Source: Pseudomonadota bacterium (GTDB lineage Bacteria; Pseudomonadota; Gammaproteobacteria; Steroidobacterales; Steroidobacteraceae). From it: a stretch of DNA of 34,801 nucleotides. Both the position numbers and the translations under genes were made by a program. Within the stretch, counting starts at the first letter, position 1. Each line of letters begins with the position of its first letter. Positions 29,528-34,801 of this stretch are shown here, piece after piece. The notes beneath the pieces are model-generated. The model did no database searches. It had not been told where the DNA came from and worked only from the letters and a program-made list of their open reading frames with translations. Location: assembly GCA_023433515.1 (NCBI GenBank), contig JAEZCN010000076.1, positions 1 through 34,801 on the forward strand, given 5' to 3'.

Positions 29528-29821
29528 TCAGAAGCGGCGACCGCCGCCTCCGCCGAAGTTGCCACGCGGGGCGCCACGATCACGCTCCTGGGCTTCATTG
29601 ACCTTCAGCGGACGACCGCCAAAGTCCTTGCCATCGAGCGCCTGCATGGCGCGGGTGGCATCGGCATTCGGCATTTCGACGAAACCGAAGCCGCGCGGGC
29701 GGCCGGTTTCGCGATCGTTCACGAGAGACACCTTGTCGACGGTGCCATGGGTAGCGAAAAGGGCGCGCACCTGGTCTTCAGTGGCGGAGAAAGGCAGATT
29801 TCCAACGTAAAGTTTCGTCAC
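29528..29821 (-). CDS. RRM-domain RNA-binding protein with Gly-rich tail
   Basis: 97 residues from GTG at 29821, giving the family-typical start (M)TKLYVGNLPF; the frame is open to a GTG at 29848, but the added residues do not look like the family. One RRM: RNP2 LYVGNL (4-9), RNP1 RGFGFVEM (43-50), and DFGGRPLKVNEAQ. The end is a short tail, RGNFGGGGGRRF. Bacterial proteins of this type bind single-stranded RNA and are often cold- or stress-responsive. It is transcribed alone, with a strong terminator downstream. The 29822-30057 region upstream holds GC-rich repeats and presumably its promoter; nothing firm is recognised. Confidence 0.93.
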   Translation of the reverse strand: MTKLYVGNLPFSATEDQVRALFATHGTVDKVSLVNDRETGRPRGFGFVEMPNADATRAMQALDGKDFGGRPLKVNEAQERDRGAPRGNFGGGGGRRF

Positions 29822-30057
29822 AGAACAACTCACAGAAAAAATAGACACGGTGACAGGTTAGAGCCCTGTCGAGCTGGTTCGCGGAATACTTTGAGGGTTC
29901 GGCGCCCGGGAATACGGGTCCGCATCAACGAAGAATCAGCAAGCCCGAGGGCACGGTACAGGAAACCCGGGTCCGAAGCGAATACTTAATGCGGAATCGA
30001 GGATCGGGGCCCCGGCCCGGCCCCCTCCTGGGGCACGGGCGGGGCCGTCTTCGGACC

Positions 30058-30609
30058 TCAATAGGTCAGCTGGCCGCGAATCTCGCCTCCCGGCCACTTG
30101 GTCGAGTGGACGTTCGCATACGCCACACCCTTCAGGATCGCCTGGGCGATCTCGTCGAACGCCCCCGGCTCGATGCCCTGTCCCGGCGCCGCGGGCGGCG
30201 CGGCTCCCGGTCCGACGACCAGGTCAGGCGTGATCACGCCCGAAAGCTCGGCCGAGCCCTGCGGGCAGGGCTGGGTTCCGGTCGGGCCGTTCCCGAGATT
30301 GCTGCACAGGAAGAAGCTGATGCCGCCATTCACGCTCGTCTGCCCGAAATGCACGTGCGCTTGCGTGACTTCGCCTTCCAGGCCGCTGTAGTCCAGCTTC
30401 CAGGTGATCGTCTTCGCTTCGGTGTCGATATCCGCCTTGAACCGGCCCTTCGCGACCGTCGAAAGCGCGGGCACTTCCTGGAAGCCCTCGAGCGCCGCGC
30501 GCACCGAGAACTTCGTCGGCCCACGTCCCCCTTCGCCCGCCGTCAAACTACTTGCGCCGAGCAGCGCGCACGCAGTCGCCACCAACCCGTATTGCAGATT
30601 CCTTCTCAT
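30058..30609 (-). CDS. Secreted CHRD-domain protein
   Basis: 183 residues from ATG at 30609 with AGGGGA 7-8 nt upstream; a TTG two codons earlier is rejected. The signal peptide ends near ASSLTAG. The rest is one CHRD domain: LEGFQEVPALSTVAKGRF, ITWKLDYSGLEGEV, AHVHFGQTSVNGGISFFLC, and the ending AYANVHSTKWPGGEIRGQL. The HVHFG and NVHS-GGEIRGQL motifs are diagnostic. Bacterial CHRD proteins are exported and of unknown function. It is divergent from the MAPEG gene, with 97 nt between starts. A GC-rich stem-forming stretch (30007-30048) may terminate it. Confidence 0.93.
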   Translation of the reverse strand: MRRNLQYGLVATACALLGASSLTAGEGGRGPTKFSVRAALEGFQEVPALSTVAKGRFKADIDTEAKTITWKLDYSGLEGEVTQAHVHFGQTSVNGGISFFLCSNLGNGPTGTQPCPQGSAELSGVITPDLVVGPGAAPPAAPGQGIEPGAFDEIAQAILKGVAYANVHSTKWPGGEIRGQLTY

Positions 30610-30640
30610 GACCAATTCCCCTTGAACAATGTGATACCGA

Positions 30641-30669
30641 TTGCTTTAGGGGTGCACCTATCATAGGCC
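30641..30669 (+). promoter_or_regulatory. Weak candidate promoter of the MAPEG gene
   Basis: TTGCTT (30641-30646), a 17-nt spacer and TAGGCC (30664-30669). Both boxes match the consensus poorly, but the -10 resembles TAGGCT seen before nrdJa and the ABC exporter. Confidence 0.25.
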
Positions 30670-30706
30670 TGCGGCGCGAACTTTCCCGAAATTCCTGGAG
30701 ACGCTC

Positions 30707-31138
30707 ATGTCCGAACCCAGTCTGGTCTATCCGATGTCCGCCATGGTCCTGCTCACCATGTTCGTCCTCGTGAGGATGTACCGGGCCCGGGTCGGCGCGG
30801 TAAAGGCGGGGCAGATCGACGCCAACTTCTACCGGCTGTTCCAGGGAGCGACCGAGCCCGCCGCAACGCAAAAGGTCTCGCGCAATTTCGCCAATCTGTT
30901 CGAGGCGCCGACACTCTTCTATGTGGTGTGCCTCGCCGCGATGGTCACGGATGTCACCGGCCTCGTCATGGTCGCCCTCGCGTGGGCGTATGTTGCGACG
31001 CGGATCGCACACACCGCGATCCATCTCGGCCCGAACAAGTTGCGGTGGCGCATCCGCGCCTATTTCCTCTCGTGGGTCACGCTGGCGGCGATGTGGGTGA
31101 CGCTGGTGGCCAATATCGCCGGACGCGCGTCCACTTGA
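30707..31138 (+). CDS. MAPEG-family membrane protein
   Basis: 143 residues, ATG with TGGAGA about 6 nt upstream. Four predicted membrane helices: about 8-25 (YPMSAMVLLTMFVLV), 66-85 (LFEAPTLFYVVCLAAM), 88-107 and 118-138 (FLSWVTLAAMWVTLVANI). The loop motif SRNFANLFEAPTLFY and the RIAHTAIHL helix are typical of MAPEG proteins (membrane-associated, eicosanoid and glutathione metabolism), though bacterial members of this short kind mostly have no assigned reaction. The 31139-31367 gap after it shows no gene. Confidence 0.9.
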   Translation: MSEPSLVYPMSAMVLLTMFVLVRMYRARVGAVKAGQIDANFYRLFQGATEPAATQKVSRNFANLFEAPTLFYVVCLAAMVTDVTGLVMVALAWAYVATRIAHTAIHLGPNKLRWRIRAYFLSWVTLAAMWVTLVANIAGRAST

Positions 31139-31367
31139 GCCCGGTACGCGGTCCGATCGAAAAAAGCATCGCGTTCACGGATTGCGAATGGCGCTGCGAG
31201 CGGCGCATCGCGGCCTTTCAACCCCGACTTATGTCGCGCCCGGATGAGGTGCGTGCTGCGTCACTGATTCGGGAATAACCAGGTTGCATCCGGCCCTGCG
31301 ATTTCCGAGGCCGGGATAAGGTCACGCGCACAAGAACTTCGCCAAGAAGGCGAGAAGGGTTCACAGG

Positions 31368-34300
31368 GTGCGCGGGATTTGCAGCCAGTTGGTACTGGGT
31401 TTTGTCGGCATTGCCTGCGTGGCGGTGGCCGGCGCTCGGACCCCGTCAATTCAATATGTCGAACCCGTCAGGCTAGAGGTCGCGGCCGACCACGCAAGCT
31501 TCGAGGCCTACGGCCGCCGGTTCGCGCTGACGCTGAGCGACAACGGCCGGGTGCTGCAAAAGCTCGACTCCCAGCGCAAGCGCGATCTCTCGGGTTATCG
31601 ACTGTTGGGCGGCGCCCTCGCCGGATCCCCGGGTTCCTGGGTGCGGCTGACCGAAACCCCCGCCGGCGTCGAAGGCGCGATCTGGGACGGACAGGAGCTT
31701 TTCGCGGTCACGACGTACAAACGCGTGGCCGGTTTGCTGTTGAACCCGCTCGACGCGGCGCCCGATCAACCCGTCGTCTATCGGCTGTCCGACCTGCGCG
31801 ATGCGCTGCCGCGCGACTTCTGCGGCAACGGTGAAGTCACCGGCGCAACCGGCTCCACGAACGGGCTCGACCAGTACAAGGGCCTGGTCTCCGAGCTCAA
31901 GGCGTCGAAGGCGACCCTCGCGCGACAGATCGACATCTCGCTGATCGGCGATACGGCGTTCCAGGCCGCGGAGCCGGATGACCCGACGGCGGCGATGTTG
32001 GCGCGGCTCAACATCGTCGAAGGCATCTTCAGCGAACAACTGGATCTCCTGGTGCTGGCCACCGACGTGCGCCTGGTTCCAACCGCCGCCGATCCGTTCA
32101 CGACCTCGAATGGCAAGAAACTGCTCGAGCAGCTCGGCGATTACCGCGCCGCGAATGCAGCCGTGCGCGCCCGCGGCGTCGCGCACCTGATCACGGGCCG
32201 GGATCTCGAAGGCTCGACGGCCGGCATCGCGTACGTGGGTTCGGTGTGCGAGACGAAGCGCGGCGTGTCGATCAGCGAGCAGGGTTTCGGCACGACGATC
32301 TCGGCGCTGATCATGGCGCACGAGCTCGGCCACAACTTCGGCGCGCCACACGACGGCGAAGTCGGCACGAGCTGCGCGGGCATTGGCGGCGGCTACATCA
32401 TGGCGCCCTCGGTCAGCGGTTTCACGAAGTTCTCCCAGTGCAGCGTCGACGCGATGAATCTCGCGCTCGCGCGCGCGAGTTGCGTCACGCAGGCGGACTA
32501 CGCGGACGCGGGCATCGTGGCCGCGGTGCCCAACGTCTCGAGCGAAGGTGGCCTCGTGTTCACGCTGCCGTTCGAGGTCAGCTCGAATGGAACGCGCGAT
32601 GCAACGGATGTCGTCGCCACCGTGACGCTGCCCGCCATCGGAGTCCTTTCGATCGAAGCGGCGAACAGCACGGCCGGCAGCTGCTCGGTCGCGGGACTGA
32701 CCGCGACCTGCGAGCTTGGCGTCGTCGCGGCGGGCGAACGCCCGCGCATCGAAGTCAACGCGCGCAGCACGTCCGCCGCGGAGTTCGGCGTGCAGGCGCG
32801 CGTGAGTGCGAGCGGCGATCCGGTCAGCTCCAATGACGCCGCGGCGCTTGCGGTCTCGGTGCGTTCCGGCATCGACGTTTCGCTCGCCCTGTCGGCGAGC
32901 TCGCCCGAGGTGATTCTCGGCGCGCCGCTCGCGGTCTACGCGGACATCGGCAGCCTGCGCGCGCAGTCGGCCAACAACGTCAACGTGTCGGTCAACCTGA
33001 ACCAGGTCGTGACCGCGGCGTCGCTGCCGGGCGGCCTGTGTACGATCCAGACGTACTCGGTGAGCTGCTCGCTCGCGGTATTGCCGTCGGGCGCCACGCG
33101 GCGCCTCACGGTCGAGACCACCACGACGGCGCCGGGCGCGTTGTACGCCTCGGGCAGCGTGGGCGCCATCGGCGACGCCGACCTCACAAACAATGCCGCG
33201 AGCGCCGGCGGCTGGGTGCAGGCGGAGCGCGACGTCGAAATCGTCGCGGGCGCCTCGAACATCGACCTCGCGGTCGGCGCCGCGTACGAGTTGCCATTCA
33301 CCGTGCGCTCGCGCGGCCCGCTGGCCACCGGCGACGTGACGGTGTGGATCTCGATTCCTTCGACCGATCTCGTCGTCGAATCCATCGGCGGTGCGTTGTG
33401 CGGGCAACACGACGAGTCGATGTACCGCTGCGATCTGGGTGCGATCGCGCCGGGCACCTCGCGCGTGGTCAAGCTCAAGGCGCACGCGGCGGTGCCGCTG
33501 TCCATCAACATCAGCGCGAGCGCGGAAGCGTCGGGCGACGGCTACGGCACCAACAATTACGCGACCGCGCAGCTGCGTGTCGACCACCTGGTCGACTTCG
33601 GCATCGTGATGGCATCGGGCGGTACGGGTGTCGAGGACGAGAAGTTTGGCGGCCAGATATCGCTGCGCTCCACGGGGCGCAACGACGCGACCGGCGCGAC
33701 GCTCGACATCGAGCTGCACTCGGCGGGCGCGCTGCGTTCGGCGAGCATACTGCACGGCACGATCTGCCAGCTGATCTCCGCGCAACTCGCGCGCTGCGGC
33801 CTGCCCACGGTGTCGCGCAACACGACTCTGTACGTCGACTACGAGGCGGAGTTCGCGGAACCCGGCAACTACGACATACGCTTCACGCTGACGACGCCGG
33901 GTGATTCGGCGCCCGAGAACGATTCGCTCGAGCGCGCCATCCTCGTGCGGCCCTTCAACGACATCGCGGTCGCGGGTAACGCCGATCTGCGCGGGATGCT
34001 GGTCGGAGAGACCCGCGAGAAGACGTTCGGACTGACGGTCGACCGGCGCGATCTCGCGAGCGCGCGCTTCGTGGCGCCGCACTATCTACCCGGGCTTCGC
34101 GTGGATGCGATCCGCGCGAGCGCCGGGGACTGCTACGTGGACGAATTCATCGGCGGCGTGTGCGAATTCGAGCGCCTGCCTGCTTTCTGGAGCGGCGAGG
34201 TGTGGGTCACGTACCGCGCGCTCGAGGGCAACCAGGAGAGCGACGTCGCGGTGTCGGTGTCGGCCGCCGGTGATGTCGTCTCGGGCAATGACGTCGTGCG

Positions 34301-34801
34301 CGGCATCGCCCAGTTGCGCGGCGTGACCGACCTGGAACTGCGCGTCGGTGCGGAAATGCACGGCGCCATGGGCGAGATCGCGGCGTTTCCGGCGATCACG
34401 ATCGTCAACGGCGCGGACGTCGCCCACGACGTGCGCCTCGAGGTGACGCTGCCGGCGCAGGTCTCGCTGGTCGACGTCGCCGCGGCCAACGCGTTGTGCA
34501 GCGGCACGACGGTCCTGCGCTGCGACTTCAGCGCGCTGCCCGCGAACACGATGACGACGGTGAATCTCAACGTGCGCGCGACCGCGTCGGGTCGGTTCAC
34601 GGCGGGCTTGCGGATCGCGGCCAGCAATGACACGAACGTCGCGAACGATTCGCGCGATGTTGCCGTCGAAGTCTCCGCGGCCGCCACCGCGACGAATCCG
34701 CCGAGCGGAAAGAGCGGCGGCGGCGCCTTCGAGTGGCTGACCCTCGCGCTGCTCGCGCTCGCGGGTTGGGGGGGGGGGGGGGGGGCGGGTGGGGGGGTGG
34801 G
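31368..34801 (+). CDS. Secreted M12B/reprolysin-like zinc metalloprotease with beta repeats and GlyGly-CTERM-like tail (3' end outside window)
   Basis: Start taken as GTG at 31368 with GAAGGG 8 nt upstream; the product begins with a signal peptide (MRGICSQLVLGFVGIACVAV). A propeptide-like region spans about 35-190. The protease domain is about 190-375, with zinc site HELGHNFGAPHD (318-329) and Met-turn YIMAP. From about 380 to 1105 come six modules of roughly 115-120 residues resembling DUF11/CARDB beta domains, each with a Cys pair 7-10 residues apart (GSCSVAGLTATC, GLCTIQTYSVSC, GDCYVDEFIGGVC, ALCSGTTVLRC). The tail SGGGAFEWLTLALLALAGW is a GlyGly-CTERM-type sorting signal, removed by rhombosortase in other gammaproteobacteria. 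The frame stays open to the end, but the last 35 bases are nearly all G and probably unreliable. Confidence 0.9.
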   Translation, partial: MRGICSQLVLGFVGIACVAVAGARTPSIQYVEPVRLEVAADHASFEAYGRRFALTLSDNGRVLQKLDSQRKRDLSGYRLLGGALAGSPGSWVRLTETPAGVEGAIWDGQELFAVTTYKRVAGLLLNPLDAAPDQPVVYRLSDLRDALPRDFCGNGEVTGATGSTNGLDQYKGLVSELKASKATLARQIDISLIGDTAFQAAEPDDPTAAMLARLNIVEGIFSEQLDLLVLATDVRLVPTAADPFTTSNGKKLLEQLGDYRAANAAVRARGVAHLITGRDLEGSTAGIAYVGSVCETKRGVSISEQGFGTTISALIMAHELGHNFGAPHDGEVGTSCAGIGGGYIMAPSVSGFTKFSQCSVDAMNLALARASCVTQADYADAGIVAAVPNVSSEGGLVFTLPFEVSSNGTRDATDVVATVTLPAIGVLSIEAANSTAGSCSVAGLTATCELGVVAAGERPRIEVNARSTSAAEFGVQARVSASGDPVSSNDAAALAVSVRSGIDVSLALSASSPEVILGAPLAVYADIGSLRAQSANNVNVSVNLNQVVTAASLPGGLCTIQTYSVSCSLAVLPSGATRRLTVETTTTAPGALYASGSVGAIGDADLTNNAASAGGWVQAERDVEIVAGASNIDLAVGAAYELPFTVRSRGPLATGDVTVWISIPSTDLVVESIGGALCGQHDESMYRCDLGAIAPGTSRVVKLKAHAAVPLSINISASAEASGDGYGTNNYATAQLRVDHLVDFGIVMASGGTGVEDEKFGGQISLRSTGRNDATGATLDIELHSAGALRSASILHGTICQLISAQLARCGLPTVSRNTTLYVDYEAEFAEPGNYDIRFTLTTPGDSAPENDSLERAILVRPFNDIAVAGNADLRGMLVGETREKTFGLTVDRRDLASARFVAPHYLPGLRVDAIRASAGDCYVDEFIGGVCEFERLPAFWSGEVWVTYRALEGNQESDVAVSVSAAGDVVSGNDVVRGIAQLRGVTDLELRVGAEMHGAMGEIAAFPAITIVNGADVAHDVRLEVTLPAQVSLVDVAAANALCSGTTVLRCDFSALPANTMTTVNLNVRATASGRFTAGLRIAASNDTNVANDSRDVAVEVSAAATATNPPSGKSGGGAFEWLTLALLALAGWGGGGGAGGGV
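34762..34801. other. Poly-G tract at the window end, probable sequencing/assembly artefact
   Basis: The last 40 bases are almost entirely G, broken by a few T and one C, and start exactly where the Arg-rich end of a GlyGly-CTERM tail is expected. Two-colour sequencing chemistry writes G where signal is lost, so this looks like an untrimmed read end at a contig edge. Confidence 0.8.

Noticed and set aside
31473..34082. 869-codon minus-strand frame opposite the metalloprotease
   Set aside because: The plus strand has a signal peptide, zinc site and repeats; the minus frame is low-complexity Arg/Ala/Asp.

Overview
The window is GC-rich (roughly two thirds G+C by eye) with dense, mostly Gram-negative-type content: an RND efflux pump, lipoproteins with classic lipoboxes, a split class II ribonucleotide reductase of the kind described in Pseudomonas, a YadG/YadH ABC pair and a GlyGly-CTERM-like tail. 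I infer a gammaproteobacterium of the Steroidobacter/Nevskia/Xanthomonas neighbourhood. This rests on gene content only; no rRNA or tRNA lies in the window.

Layout. 1-1763: C-terminal half of an RND transporter. 1807-8096: co-directional cassette of an ECF-type sigma factor whose acidic region 2.2 motif is replaced by Thr/Ser, a large Calx-beta/delta-60-repeat lipoprotein, and a membrane Ser/Thr kinase with a TPR-like C-terminus. 8097-10755 (minus): FAD enzyme with flavin-halogenase motifs and an HtrA/Deg protease. 10777-12115: small membrane protein, a composite-looking unknown ORF and an Hsp20 chaperone. 12116-12739: long non-coding regulatory region with two near-perfect NrdR boxes. 12740-16736: nrdJa, interrupted by a LAGLIDADG intein placed exactly before the catalytic cysteine, followed by nrdJb and a strong terminator. 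17018-18223: two tandem paralogous secreted proteins. 18169-22572: an unknown secreted protein (minus), an alpha/beta-hydrolase lacking its nucleophile serine, a small membrane protein and a secreted repeat protein. 22584-26901: yadGH-like ABC exporter (minus), a DUF1287 protein and a full-length ABC exporter. 27033-29357: lipoprotein with a GH44 glycoside hydrolase domain. 29361-29473: perfect 42-bp inverted repeat. 29528-31138: RRM protein, CHRD protein and MAPEG protein. 31368-end: large secreted M12B-like metalloprotease, running into a poly-G tract that looks like a contig-end artefact.

The most system-like element is the sigma factor-lipoprotein-kinase cassette. In the sigma factors known to be activated by threonine phosphorylation (ECF43 type, partner Hanks kinase) the acidic core-binding residues are missing, and the same is true here. 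The surface lipoprotein between the two regulators could be the sensor or the output. The second highlight is the nrdJ locus, where an intein, a gene split, two NrdR operators and a long leader meet. A recurring feature is genes with no Shine-Dalgarno sequence and a -10-like hexamer about 6-7 nt before the start codon, which suggests leaderless transcripts.
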